A DNA stretch of 64,000 bases from Nocardioides sp. AX2bis (lineage in GTDB: Bacteria; Actinomycetota; Actinomycetes; Propionibacteriales; Nocardioidaceae), in the NCBI RefSeq assembly GCF_902506435.1, contig NZ_LR733215.1:2844803-2908802 (forward strand), in the 5' to 3' direction. Of this stretch, positions 25,089 through 33,506 are shown piece after piece. The number at the start of each line of letters is the position of its first letter. The first letter of the stretch is position 1. The notes under the pieces were generated by a model, which worked only from the letters and a program-made list of their open reading frames with translations, made no database searches and was not told the origin of the DNA. Both the position numbers and the translations under genes were made by a program.

Positions 25089-27066
25089 CGACGAAGGTCG
25101 TCCCCACCCCGACCTCGGACTCCACCTCGATCGTCCCGGCGTGACGCTGCACGACCCCCTGGACGATGGCGAGGCCGAGCCCGCTCCCGGGGATCGAGGT
25201 GTCCCGCACCGTCGACGAGCGGAAGAACCGGGTGAAGAGCAGCTCGAGCTCCTCGGCCGGGATGCCGATGCCGGTGTCACGGACGCACAGGCGTACGGCC
25301 CCGGCGTCGTCGGCCTCGTCCTGCTCGATCTCGATGATCACCTCGCCCCCGGACGGCGTGAACTTCACGGCGTTCCCGACCAGGTTGATCACCACGCCCT
25401 CCAGCGCCTGGCGGTCGCCGCTGACGACCGGGCCCGGCCCGCGCGACCCGGGCTGGCGCAGGGTGACGCCGGCCTGGTCGGCCTGCGGCGCCACGACCGC
25501 GCACCCGGAGCGCACCACCTCGAGCAGGGGCACCGGCTCCCCCGAGCCCACCGGGTCGGGTGCGTCGTTCATCCGGGCCAGGGTCAGCAGGTCGTCGACC
25601 AGGGCCAGCAGCCGGCCGCTGTTGGCCTCGACCCGGGCCACCGCACCGCGCTGGTTGCGGGAGAGCTCGCCGAACTGGCCGTCGCCGAGCATCTCGAGGT
25701 AGCCCACGATGCTGGTCACCGGTGTCCGGAGCTCGTGGCTGACCGTGGAGATGAAGGAGTCCTTCAGCGCGTCCACCTCCTTCATCCTGGTCAGGGCGCG
25801 CTCGGTGGACCGCTGGGTCTCCAGCTGCTCGGTGACGTCCTCCGAGGTGCTGACCCAGCCGCTGACCCGGCCCCGGTCGTCGACGATCTCGGCGAGCGTC
25901 GTCAGGTGCACGCGCTCCTCACCGTCGCTGCGTCGGTAGGCCAGCAGGGTGCGGTCGTGCGCGCGGTCGACGAGGGCGCTGAGCACGGCCTCGTACTCCG
26001 CCGGGACCCCGAGCTCCGCGGCCTTGGCCCGGATCGCCTCCTCGGAGTGCAGGAAGCGGCCGGTGCGGCCCAGGACGGTCTCCGAGCGGTAGCCCAGGAG
26101 CCGCTCGGCACCGGGGTTGAACAGGGTGATCCGGCCCCCGTCGTCGGTGCCGATGATCGCGACCCCGCGGGCGGCGTCGACGACGCTGGCCAGCTTGTCG
26201 CGCTCGCTGGCGGCCTCCCGGTCCGAGGTGCGCCGCAGGCTCACCATCAGCACGAGCGGGATCACCACCAGGGCGCACCCCACGACGTAGAGCTGCAGGA
26301 GCACCGCGAGCACCTCGGGCGACGCCCCCGGCGGCAGCCACGCGGCGGGGCCGCGCCCGAGGGTGTAGAAGACGCACGAGATGCCGGCCACGACGAGCAC
26401 CTGGGCCAGGGCCTGCCAGGTCCCCAGCCGCAGCGCGCCCCACACCAGCAGCGGCATCACCAGGAAGCCGAGCGCCGGGACCTCGTCGACCACGAAGACC
26501 ATCGGGGAGACCAGCAGGACCGCCAGCCACGCGACCACCTGCTCGCGCCGCTCGGCGCCGGGTGGCTCGACCACCGGGGAGAGGAAGAACGGCAGCACCA
26601 CCAGCAGCGAGGACAGGTGCGTGGCCCCGACGGCCAGCGCCACCAGGGGCGGGTCGCCGTACCCCGTCGCCGCCGTCGTGGCCAGGGCCACCAGGGCGGC
26701 GGTGGCCGCCCCGAGCACGGAGGCGGTGGCGTACCGGTCGAGGTCGGCGAAGCTGTGCAGCCGCGGTCGCTCCCGCCCGCTGGCGGTGAGCACGAGCCAG
26801 ACGACGGTCACCTCGGCGGCGATCCCGAGGGCCGAGCCCGCGGCGGCCTCGACCGGCCGGCCACCGGCCCACGTCCCCAGGAACGCGACGACGGCGAGCG
26901 GCGGGAGCCAGGCCCAGGCCCGGCGCCCGGCCAGCAGCAGCACGCCCGAGGCGACCCCGACCGGCCACAGGTCGCCGCCGCGCAGCCCCTCGGGGGCGGT
27001 GAGGACCGCGCACCACCCGACGAGCCCGACGACGACGAGGAGACCGGCGGACCACCAGTGCCTCAT
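25060..27066 (-). CDS. Membrane histidine kinase: MASE1-PAS-HisKA-HATPase
   Basis: 668 residues. About eight hydrophobic helices (residues 1-290, MASE1-like) are followed by a PAS domain with IIGTDDGGRITLFNPGAERLLGY and its C-terminal cap. A HisKA domain carries the phosphoacceptor His near residue 440 (STVSHELRTPVTSIVGY), then HATPase N, G1 and G2 boxes (NLVGNAVKF, DTGIGIP, GSGLGLAIV). ATG 27066 has GGAGGG upstream. No response regulator is paired with it; the closest kinase-regulator pair, upstream on the same strand, has its own partner. The signal is unknown. Confidence 0.9.
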   Translation of the reverse strand: MRHWWSAGLLVVVGLVGWCAVLTAPEGLRGGDLWPVGVASGVLLLAGRRAWAWLPPLAVVAFLGTWAGGRPVEAAAGSALGIAAEVTVVWLVLTASGRERPRLHSFADLDRYATASVLGAATAALVALATTAATGYGDPPLVALAVGATHLSSLLVVLPFFLSPVVEPPGAERREQVVAWLAVLLVSPMVFVVDEVPALGFLVMPLLVWGALRLGTWQALAQVLVVAGISCVFYTLGRGPAAWLPPGASPEVLAVLLQLYVVGCALVVIPLVLMVSLRRTSDREAASERDKLASVVDAARGVAIIGTDDGGRITLFNPGAERLLGYRSETVLGRTGRFLHSEEAIRAKAAELGVPAEYEAVLSALVDRAHDRTLLAYRRSDGEERVHLTTLAEIVDDRGRVSGWVSTSEDVTEQLETQRSTERALTRMKEVDALKDSFISTVSHELRTPVTSIVGYLEMLGDGQFGELSRNQRGAVARVEANSGRLLALVDDLLTLARMNDAPDPVGSGEPVPLLEVVRSGCAVVAPQADQAGVTLRQPGSRGPGPVVSGDRQALEGVVINLVGNAVKFTPSGGEVIIEIEQDEADDAGAVRLCVRDTGIGIPAEELELLFTRFFRSSTVRDTSIPGSGLGLAIVQGVVQRHAGTIEVESEVGVGTTFVVTLPLAPAR

Positions 27067-27160
27067 GACCCTCCCCGGACGCTCGACTCGCGGCGTCACC
27101 GTGCCCCGAGGAGTCCGATCCTCGCACCCGGCCCGGACGCCCGGGACCGGACCAGCAGGA

Positions 27161-28609
27161 TCAGGCCGGATCGGCGGACGGTGGTACGGACACCGCGCCC
27201 GGCAGCCGCACGTCGATCGTGGTGTCCCCCGGCGCACTGCGCAGCGCGACCGTGCCCCCGTGGGCGGTGACCACCGCCTGGACGAGCGACAGGCCGAGCC
27301 CGACCCCTCCCGGACCGGGCCCGACCCCGGTCCCGCGGTGCCGTGCGGGGTCACCGCGCACGAAGCGCTCGAAGGCGTGGGGGGCCACCGCCGGGTCGAA
27401 CCCGGGCCCGTCGTCGTGCACGGTGAAGCCGGCCGGGTCGCCGACGACGGTGACCTCGGTGCCGTCCGGGGTGTACTTGCGGGCGTTGGTGAGCAGGTTC
27501 GTCACCACCTGGTGCAGCCGCAGCACGTCGCCGGGGACGACCAGCGGCTCGGCCGGCAGCTCCAGGCGCCACCGGTGGCCCGGGGCCAGGACCTGGGCGT
27601 CGGCCACCGCCTCGACCAGCAGCCGGCTGAGGTCGACCGGGGCCTGCTCCAGCGGCCGGCCGGAGTCGAGCCGGGCGAGCAGCAGCAGGTCCTCGACGAG
27701 GGCCGTCATCCGGTGCGACTCCTCCTCCACCTTCGCCAGCGCCGTCCGTGCGGCGACCGCGTCGTCGGGCCGCCGGCGGGCCAGCTCGCTGTAGCCGGCG
27801 ATGGTGGCCAGCGGCGTGCGCAGCTCGTGGGAGGCGTCGGCGACGAACTGGCGGACCTGGAGCTCCGAGCGCTGCCGCGCGGCGAGCGCCGCCCCGACGT
27901 GGTCGAGCAGCGTGTCCAGCGCGGCGCCCACCTGGCCGACCTCGGTCCGGTCGTCGACGAGGTGGGCGGGCACCCGCTCGCCGAGGTCGACGTCGCCGGA
28001 GTCCAGCCTCAGGGCGGCCACGCCCCGGGCGGTCCCTGCGACCTCGCGCAGCGGGCGCAGCTGGCGCCGGACCAGCCAGCCGCCGGCGGTGAGCGCGAGC
28101 AGGGCGACCGCGCCCCCCACGCCGGCCTGCACGAGGACCAGCCGGGTCACCACCTCGGTGACCGACTCCTCGGGCAGCGCGCTCACCACCACGCCGCCCG
28201 ACGTCGACACCGCAGCCGCCCGGTACGAGCCGAGGCCCGGCAGGTCGACCTGGCGGGCCTCGCCGTCCGGCCGCACCTCGGTCAGCACCGCCAGCGCGTC
28301 GTCGGGGAGCTCCTCGTCGCCGTCGGGGCCCAGGATCCCGCCGCCGACCTCGCCCTGGTCGGTGCGCACCGCGGTCACCGCCCCGAGCGGCACCCCCTGG
28401 GGCAGGTCTCCCTGCGGCGGGGGGCTGCCGAAGACCTCGCCGGGTCCGGGGATCCGCTCGAGCGACCGGGTGACGTCGCGGTCCAGCCGCTCGAGCAGGT
28501 AGGACCGGGTCGCGAGGGTCGCCACCGCCCCCACCACCAGCGTGGTCAGCACCGTCAGCACCACCACCGTGGCCACCAGCCGGGCGGTGAGCGTGCGCGG
28601 GTGCCTCAC
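27161..28609 (-). CDS. Two-component sensor histidine kinase
   Basis: 482 residues. TM1 (about 8-30), an extracellular sensor of about 130 residues, TM2 (about 160-185), HAMP, HisKA with FVADASHELRTPLATIAGYSEL (phosphoacceptor His), and HATPase (NLLTNARKYTP, DDGPGF, GVGLGLSLV). The architecture resembles the TcrY/PrrB/MprB-type kinases of actinobacteria. GTG start shares GTGA with the response regulator stop. The stimulus is unknown. Confidence 0.92.
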   Translation of the reverse strand: MRHPRTLTARLVATVVVLTVLTTLVVGAVATLATRSYLLERLDRDVTRSLERIPGPGEVFGSPPPQGDLPQGVPLGAVTAVRTDQGEVGGGILGPDGDEELPDDALAVLTEVRPDGEARQVDLPGLGSYRAAAVSTSGGVVVSALPEESVTEVVTRLVLVQAGVGGAVALLALTAGGWLVRRQLRPLREVAGTARGVAALRLDSGDVDLGERVPAHLVDDRTEVGQVGAALDTLLDHVGAALAARQRSELQVRQFVADASHELRTPLATIAGYSELARRRPDDAVAARTALAKVEEESHRMTALVEDLLLLARLDSGRPLEQAPVDLSRLLVEAVADAQVLAPGHRWRLELPAEPLVVPGDVLRLHQVVTNLLTNARKYTPDGTEVTVVGDPAGFTVHDDGPGFDPAVAPHAFERFVRGDPARHRGTGVGPGPGGVGLGLSLVQAVVTAHGGTVALRSAPGDTTIDVRLPGAVSVPPSADPA

Positions 28610-29316
28610 GCGGCCGGCTTCAGGACGTAGCCCGCGCCGCGCATCGTGTGGATCATCGGCTCGCGCCCGGCGTCGACCTTCTTGCGGAGGTAGGAGATGT
28701 AGAGCTCGACCACGTTGGCCTGCCCGCCGAAGTCGTAGTGCCAGACCCGGTCCAGGATGTGCGCCTTGCTCAGCACCCGGCGCGGGTTCAGCATCAGGAA
28801 CCGCAGCAGCTCGAACTCGGTGGCGGTCAGGCTGATCTCCTCGCCGGCACGGGTCACCTCCCGGCTGTCCTCGTCGATCTGGAGGTCGCCGACGGTCAGC
28901 ACCGACGACGTGCTGGCCTGCGCCGCTCCCGCCCGACGCACCAGCGCCCGCAGCCGGGCGACGACCTCCTCGAGCGAGAAGGGCTTGGTGACGTAGTCGT
29001 CCCCACCGGCGGTCAGCCCGGCCACCCTGTCCTCGACGGCGTCCCGGGCGGTCAGGAACAGCACCGGGACCGCGTCGTCCTGCGCGCGCAGGCGCCGCAG
29101 CACCTCCAGACCGTCGATGTCGGGCAGCATCATGTCCAGCACCACCGCGTCCGGACGCAGGTCGCGCGCGGTGGACACGGCCGCGGTCCCGGTGTGCGCG
29201 GTCGCGACCTGCCAGCCCTCGTAGCGCAGCGCCATCGCGACCAGCTCGGCCAGGTTCTCCTCGTCGTCGACGACGAGCACGCGCAGCGGCGTGCCGTCGG
29301 CCCGGGTCAGCTCCAT
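28606..29316 (-). CDS. OmpR-family response regulator
   Basis: 236 residues. The receiver domain has the acidic pocket DDEE, the phospho-Asp in VVLDMMLPDIDG, and K in VTKPFSLEE. The winged-helix DNA-binding domain has LLRFLMLNPRRVLSKAHILDRVW and ELYISYLRKKVD. TcrX/MprA-like. ATG start. The kinase gene follows with a 4-nt overlap. A small membrane protein gene lies 53 nt upstream on the same strand, with a 46-bp inverted repeat inside it. Confidence 0.93.
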   Translation of the reverse strand: MELTRADGTPLRVLVVDDEENLAELVAMALRYEGWQVATAHTGTAAVSTARDLRPDAVVLDMMLPDIDGLEVLRRLRAQDDAVPVLFLTARDAVEDRVAGLTAGGDDYVTKPFSLEEVVARLRALVRRAGAAQASTSSVLTVGDLQIDEDSREVTRAGEEISLTATEFELLRFLMLNPRRVLSKAHILDRVWHYDFGGQANVVELYISYLRKKVDAGREPMIHTMRGAGYVLKPAA

Positions 29317-29369
29317 GGGGCCATGCTGCCCGCTCGACCTGTGCGTCCGCTGTGGAGGCGCTGTGCGCC

Positions 29370-29645
29370 TCAGGCCTGCGGGAGGACGCCGGCCGTCGAG
29401 CAGGTCGAGGACGGTCGACCCGACGGGACATGGGGCGGGGTCCCGTCGGGTCGACCGTCCTCGACCTGCTCGACGGCCGGCGTCCGCTCGTCCTCGCCGA
29501 GCGTCGACCCGGCGGCGTACCCGGCCCCGCCGCCGGCCAGCAGCAGCCCGGCGGCGATGCCCCCGGCCAGGCCGTGGCGGCGCCAGCGCAGACCTGTCGG
29601 TCGGGTCCGCCACCGGGGTCGGGTCTGGTCGTCGTCGTCGCTCAC
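29370..29645 (-). CDS. Small membrane protein upstream of the two-component genes, C-terminus distorted by inverted repeat
   Basis: 91 residues. An acidic then basic N-terminus, one hydrophobic helix (GLAGGIAAGLLLAGGGAGYAAG, about residues 25-46), then a short polar tail. From about residue 53 the coding sequence is the inverted repeat at 29384-29485: the first arm codes a plausible acidic tail (AVEQVEDGRPDG) and the second arm is its reverse complement (SGRPSSTCSTAG). The natural C-terminus may therefore have been replaced. GTG start. No recognised family. Its place before the response regulator and kinase suggests a sensor accessory or target, which is inference. Confidence 0.55.
   Translation of the reverse strand: MSDDDDQTRPRWRTRPTGLRWRRHGLAGGIAAGLLLAGGGAGYAAGSTLGEDERTPAVEQVEDGRPDGTPPHVPSGRPSSTCSTAGVLPQA
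29384..29485. repeat. Perfect 46-bp inverted repeat with 10-nt loop
   Basis: Arms 29384-29429 and 29440-29485 are exact reverse complements; the loop is 29430-29439. It lies inside the small membrane protein gene and 68 nt upstream of the response regulator start. It is much longer than any terminator here. It may be a transcript hairpin, a fold-back duplication, or a sequencing artefact. Confidence 0.9.
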
Positions 29646-29771
29646 GTGAGGCTCCTCGGTCGCACCCCGCGCGGGTCGCGGGGCTCGTGGGACCGAGCCT
29701 GCGCCGCCCTGCTGGGCGGGTGCTGCGGGCTGCCTGTGCGGGTCCTGCGGATCGGCGGCCCGCCGGTCGGC

Positions 29772-30071
29772 CTAGAGGTAGAGGCCGGTGCTCTCGGGCT
29801 CGAGCCGCTCGGCGGCCACGGCGTGGACGTCGCGCTCGCGCATCACCACGTAGGTCTCGCCCTGCACCTCGACCTCGGCCTTCTCGGTGGGGTCGAAGAG
29901 CACCCGGTCGCCGGTCTCGACCGCCCGCGCGTGCGGGCCGACGGCGACGACCCGCGACCAGGCCAGGCGCTGGGCACCCATCGCCGCGGTCGCCGGGATG
30001 ACGATCCCACCGGACGAGCGCCGTTCGCCCTCCTGCGGGTCCACCTCGACCAGCACCCGGTCGTGGAGCAT
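29772..30071 (-). CDS. GroES-like co-chaperonin family protein
   Basis: 99 residues with the Cpn10 fold: LHDRVLVEVDPQEGERRSSGGIVIPATA at the start, the mobile-loop region, then VVAVGPHARAVETGDRVLFDP. It is shorter and more diverged than the GroES that pairs with GroEL, and no groEL is nearby, so it is probably the stand-alone actinobacterial paralogue. ATG start 11 nt after the DUF3618 gene, likely the last gene of the cbi-DUF3618 string. Its role is unknown. Confidence 0.85.
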   Translation of the reverse strand: MLHDRVLVEVDPQEGERRSSGGIVIPATAAMGAQRLAWSRVVAVGPHARAVETGDRVLFDPTEKAEVEVQGETYVVMRERDVHAVAAERLEPESTGLYL

Positions 30072-30082
30072 CCGGATGGGGG

Positions 30083-30331
30083 TCAGGACGCGACCTTGCG
30101 CACCACGACGAAGAGCAGCACGACGCCGGCGACGGCACCGACGGTCTTCAGGATGTTGTCGGTGCGCGGCTCGCCGGTGGCGGCGTCGACGTAGTGGCCC
30201 TTGACGGCCGCCACCTCACGCTGGGCGATGGTCTTGGGGTGGGACCGGTAGAGCAGCTGGTCGATCGTCGTCGCCAGGCGCTCCCGGGTCTCCTCGATCT
30301 CGCGCTCGAGGTCCGACATCTGGTTGCTCAC
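30083..30331 (-). CDS. DUF3618 protein
   Basis: 82 residues. It starts with the family signature DLEREIEETRERLATTIDQL and has one C-terminal membrane helix (VGAVAGVVLLFVVV). The first 45 residues look like a coiled coil. Function is unknown. GTG 30331 shares GTGA with the cbiO stop; ATG 30319 is an alternative. Confidence 0.88.
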   Translation of the reverse strand: MSNQMSDLEREIEETRERLATTIDQLLYRSHPKTIAQREVAAVKGHYVDAATGEPRTDNILKTVGAVAGVVLLFVVVRKVAS

Positions 30332-31083
30332 CGGGGAAGGCTACCAATGCGCCGGGGGTCGAAGCCCCACGGGAGCTCGAGGCGGTGGGTCGCCATCAGG
30401 TCGTCGTCGGTCAGCACCTCGAGGGTGGGGGCGTCCGCGACGACCTGGCCGTCGCTGAGCACCACCGCGCGCGAGCACAGCTCGAGGGCGTACGGCAGGT
30501 CGTGGGTGACCATCAGGACGGTCACGTCCAGCGAGCGCAGGATGTCGGCCAGCTCGCGCCGCGAGGCCGGGTCGAGGTTCGAGGACGGCTCGTCGAGCAC
30601 GAGGATCTCGGGCTCCATCGCCAGCACGGTGGCCACCGCGACGCGGCGGCGCTGGCCGAAGGAGAGGTGGTGCGGCGGGCGGTCGGCGTACTCGGCCATC
30701 CCGACCTGCTCGAGCGCGGCGGCGACGCGGCGGTCCAGCTCGGCGCCCTTGAGCCCGAGGTTGGCCGGGCCGAAGCCGACGTCGGCGCGGACCGAGCCCA
30801 TGAACAGCTGGTCGTCGGGGTCCTGGAAGACGATGCCGACCCGGCGGCGGACCTCCTGCAGGTTCTTCTTCTCGACCGGCAGCCCGCTGACGTGGACGGT
30901 GCCGGCCCCGCCGCCGAGGATGCCGTTGAGGTGCAGCACCAGGGTGGTCTTGCCGGCACCGTTGGGTCCGAGCAGCGCGACCCGCTCGCCCTGGTGGACG
31001 TGGAGGTCGACCCCGAAGAGGGCCTGGTGGCCGTCGGGGTAGGCGAAGGCGAGCCCCCGGACGTCCAGCACGGGCGTGGTCAC
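30328..31083 (-). CDS. cbiO: Cobalt/nickel ECF transporter ATPase
   Basis: 251 residues. Walker A GPNGAGKTT (about residue 40), Q-loop VFQDPDDQLF typical of ECF ATPases, signature LSFGQRRRVAVATVLA, Walker B ILVLDEPSSNLD and switch His in VTHD. It powers CbiMQO metal uptake. GTG start 22 nt after cbiQ. The 3' end overlaps the DUF3618 gene by 4 nt. Confidence 0.92.
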   Translation of the reverse strand: MTTPVLDVRGLAFAYPDGHQALFGVDLHVHQGERVALLGPNGAGKTTLVLHLNGILGGGAGTVHVSGLPVEKKNLQEVRRRVGIVFQDPDDQLFMGSVRADVGFGPANLGLKGAELDRRVAAALEQVGMAEYADRPPHHLSFGQRRRVAVATVLAMEPEILVLDEPSSNLDPASRRELADILRSLDVTVLMVTHDLPYALELCSRAVVLSDGQVVADAPTLEVLTDDDLMATHRLELPWGFDPRRIGSLPR

Positions 31084-31105
31084 GTGGGTCCTCTCGTCGG
31101 GACGG

Positions 31106-31774
31106 TCATCGGGGCAGCTCCCCGTCGTAGCCGCGGCTCAGCATGGCCAGGTGGACCCGCTCGCCGCGTTCGTAGGACCGGATGAACAAGGCTCCCATGG
31201 AGCGCGCCAGCGTGGGCCAGTGCCGCGGCGAGCGCGGGTCGCAGCCGCGCGAGCGCATCGAGGTGGTCATCCGGGCGAGGTCGGCGGTGACCACGTCGAG
31301 GTAGCGCAGCATGAACGACATGATCTGGACCAGCAGGTCCGGCATCCGCAGCCGACGCAGCCCGCGCAGGACGTCGGCCGGCTCGGTGGTGGCCGCCATC
31401 GTCAGCGAGGCGAGCACGCCCAGGGTGCCCTTGGCCGCCAGGCCGCCGGCGGCGACCAGACCCGGCTCGGAGAGCGAGAGGAAGCCGACCTCGACCCGCG
31501 GGCCGGTGGCCACGAAGGGCAGCAGCACCGCGAAGACCAGGAACGGCACCTCGATCCACATCCGCCGCGCCAGGTAGCCCAGCGGCACCCGGGCGAGCAG
31601 GACGACCCCGAGCAGGACCGCGAGCAGCACCGGGTACGCCGCCCACCACCCGGGCGGGACGGCCACCGCGAGCAGGACGAAGCCGAGGAGCGCGAGGAGC
31701 TTGAGGTGCGCCGGGGCCCGGTGGACCCGGCTGTGGCCGTGGTAGTGGAGCCGGTGGCCGTGCCCGGCGCCCAT
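31106..31774 (-). CDS. cbiQ: Cobalt/nickel ECF transporter transmembrane (T) protein
   Basis: 222 residues with about five helices. The coupling-helix motifs include the Arg-rich SMRSRGCDPRSPRHW region (the family's A-R-G box) that contacts CbiO. The N-terminus is His-rich (GHGHRLHYHGHSRVHR), which could bind Ni or Co. The ATG overlaps the upstream stop by one base (TGATG). Confidence 0.9.
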   Translation of the reverse strand: MGAGHGHRLHYHGHSRVHRAPAHLKLLALLGFVLLAVAVPPGWWAAYPVLLAVLLGVVLLARVPLGYLARRMWIEVPFLVFAVLLPFVATGPRVEVGFLSLSEPGLVAAGGLAAKGTLGVLASLTMAATTEPADVLRGLRRLRMPDLLVQIMSFMLRYLDVVTADLARMTTSMRSRGCDPRSPRHWPTLARSMGALFIRSYERGERVHLAMLSRGYDGELPR

Positions 31775-32139
31775 CAGCGCCCGGCGTCGACGGAGGTGGA
31801 GCGGCGCCCGGGGCTCGGCGGGCCGCCCCCGTCCCCGTCCTCGCCGCGGTCGCCGCGGCGTCGCAGTGCCCAGAACAGCCCGCCGGAGAGCCCCAGCACG
31901 GCGGTGACGCCGATCAGGCCGGCCAGGCCGCCGGAGACGCGCTCGTCCTCCACGCCGCGGGTCTGGTAGTCGGCCAGGGGCGAGTCGGCGGTGGCGGAGT
32001 CCTCGGCGCTGTCGAGGAAGCCGGTCCTGTCCGCGACGTACTCCAGGCCGTCGGGGTGGCTGCTGGCGTAGAAGCTCAGGCCACCGGCGAGCAGGAGCGT
32101 GACGAGCAGGGCCACGGCGGCCAGGCGACGCCCGCTCAC
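31774..32139 (-). CDS. PDGLE-domain small protein (CbiN-like)
   Basis: 121 residues. N-terminal membrane helix, then SSHPDGLEYVADRTGF, the PDGLE domain that defines the CbiN-like component of cobalt/nickel ECF systems, then a second helix and a polar tail. It assists CbiM loading. GTG start shares GTGA with cbiM. Confidence 0.88.
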   Translation of the reverse strand: MSGRRLAAVALLVTLLLAGGLSFYASSHPDGLEYVADRTGFLDSAEDSATADSPLADYQTRGVEDERVSGGLAGLIGVTAVLGLSGGLFWALRRRGDRGEDGDGGGPPSPGRRSTSVDAGR

Positions 32140-32852
32140 GCGACCTCGCCCGCCCGGGCCGGGGCGGCCAGCCCGGAGGGACGGACCTCGAGGGTGCGCG
32201 CCTGGACCAGCCGCTGCGCGCCGTGGACGAGGTCGGGGCGGACCGCGACGACCGAGCCGACGACGAGGCCGGTCACGACCGCCTCGCCCACGCCGATCAC
32301 GACGTGCCAGCCGAGCATCGCGGTGAGGACCGCGCCGGTGTCGATCGGGGCGTTGCCCCCGATGACGAAGAGCAGGGTGAAGACGGTCGCCGCCGCCGGC
32401 ACCGAGACGAGGGCGCCCACCGCGGCGGCCGGGGCCACCGAGCCGAGCCGACGGGGCAGCACGAGCAGCGCCAGGCGGAACACGGCGTACCCGACGAAGC
32501 AGCCGACCACGCCCATCAGCGTGATGTTGGTGCCGAGCGCGGTGATGCCGCCGTCGGCCATGAACAGCGCCTGGACCAGCAGCACCACGCTCAGGCACAG
32601 CATCCCGGTCCACGGCCCCACCAGCACCGCGGCGAGCGCACCGCCGAGCAGGTGGCCGCTGGTGCCGGCGCCCACGGGGAAGTTGATCATCTGACCGGCG
32701 AAGACGAACGCCGCGACCAGGCCCGCCATCGGCGCGGTCCTGTCGTCGAGCTCCCCGCGCGCCTTGCGCAGGGCCACGGCGATGCCGGCCGCCGCGACGA
32801 CGCCGGTGGCCACCGAGGTGGGGGCGTCGAGGAAACCGTCGGGCACGTGCAC
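32136..32852 (-). CDS. cbiM: Cobalt/nickel ECF transporter substrate-binding (S) protein
   Basis: 238 residues with six or seven helices. GTG 32852 was chosen because it gives the canonical N-terminus M-H-V-P-D-G-F-L. In this family the N-terminal amine and His2 are metal ligands, so the start is functionally fixed. GGAGGT lies 5 nt upstream. GTSGHLLGG and GTNITLMG are further CbiM blocks. Cobalt versus nickel cannot be decided from sequence. The inverted repeat at 32910-32929 lies upstream. Confidence 0.92.
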   Translation of the reverse strand: MHVPDGFLDAPTSVATGVVAAAGIAVALRKARGELDDRTAPMAGLVAAFVFAGQMINFPVGAGTSGHLLGGALAAVLVGPWTGMLCLSVVLLVQALFMADGGITALGTNITLMGVVGCFVGYAVFRLALLVLPRRLGSVAPAAAVGALVSVPAAATVFTLLFVIGGNAPIDTGAVLTAMLGWHVVIGVGEAVVTGLVVGSVVAVRPDLVHGAQRLVQARTLEVRPSGLAAPARAGEVA

Positions 32853-32909
32853 GGGGGACCTCCGCAGGTCACTAGGTTGGACTGGGTCGAGCACGCCCAA
32901 CGTACGCTA

Positions 32910-32929
32910 TTGCGACCAGTTCGCAGCAA
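32910..32929. promoter_or_regulatory. Inverted repeat between cbiM and bcp, candidate metal-regulator site
   Basis: TTGC and GCAA ends flank TGCGA-N5-TCGCA (32911-32925). The shape resembles Fur-family (Nur/Zur) sites. It sits in the divergent promoter region, 58 nt from cbiM and 28 nt from bcp. Confidence 0.4.
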
Positions 32930-32956
32930 CTATCCGACCGGACAGGATCCTCTCCC

Positions 32957-33457
32957 GTGACGCAGCCCGCCAGCCAGCCCGTCAGCCAGCCCGCCCGTCT
33001 CTCCCCCGGCGACGTCGCCCCCGACTTCACCCTGCCGACCGACACCGGGGACCAGGTCACGCTCTCCGCGCTGCGCGGGCGCAAGGTGGTCGTCTACTTC
33101 TACCCGGCCGCGATGACCCCCGGCTGCACCACGCAGGCCTGCGACTTCTCGGAGTCGCTCGGCTCGCTGGAGGCACAGGGCTACACCGTGCTCGGGGTCT
33201 CCCCCGACAGCCCCGAGAAGCTGGCCCGCTTCCGGGAGCGCGACGGCCTGTCGATCACGCTGCTGGCCGACGCCGACAAGCAGGTGATGACCGCCTGGGG
33301 AGCCTTCGGGGAGAAGAAGAACTACGGCAAGGTCGTGCAGGGCGTCATCCGGTCCACCCTGGTGCTCGACGAGGACGGCGTGGTGACGCTGGCGCAGTAC
33401 AACGTGCGCGCCACCGGCCACGTCGCCAAGCTGCGCCGCGACCTCGGCCTGGCCTGA
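32957..33457 (+). CDS. bcp: Thioredoxin-dependent peroxiredoxin, Bcp/PrxQ type
   Basis: 166 residues. Reduces H2O2 and organic peroxides. YFYPAAMTPGCTTQACDF has the peroxidatic Cys and, five residues on, the resolving Cys of atypical 2-Cys PrxQ. GTG start with AGGA about 10 nt upstream. The first 15 residues are an SQP-rich extension. Divergent from cbiM. Confidence 0.95.
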   Translation: MTQPASQPVSQPARLSPGDVAPDFTLPTDTGDQVTLSALRGRKVVVYFYPAAMTPGCTTQACDFSESLGSLEAQGYTVLGVSPDSPEKLARFRERDGLSITLLADADKQVMTAWGAFGEKKNYGKVVQGVIRSTLVLDEDGVVTLAQYNVRATGHVAKLRRDLGLA

Positions 33458-33506
33458 GCCGCCGGCGGCCCCGCGCGGCGGCACGGCCTAGGATCGGGCC
33501 GCTCAC

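Noticed and set aside
27067..27160. Kinase at 25060 as part of the 27-29 kb two-component operon
   Set aside because: There is a 94-nt gap, the kinase at 27161 already overlaps its regulator, and the 25060 gene has its own ribosome site. It is treated as an orphan kinase, though read-through cannot be excluded.
29772..30071. groES of a groES-groEL operon
   Set aside because: No groEL is nearby and the protein is a diverged paralogue next to DUF3618.
32853..32956. Cobalamin riboswitch ahead of the cobalt/nickel transporter
   Set aside because: The gap is only about 100 nt, shared with a divergent gene, and lacks the B12-box and pseudoknot elements.
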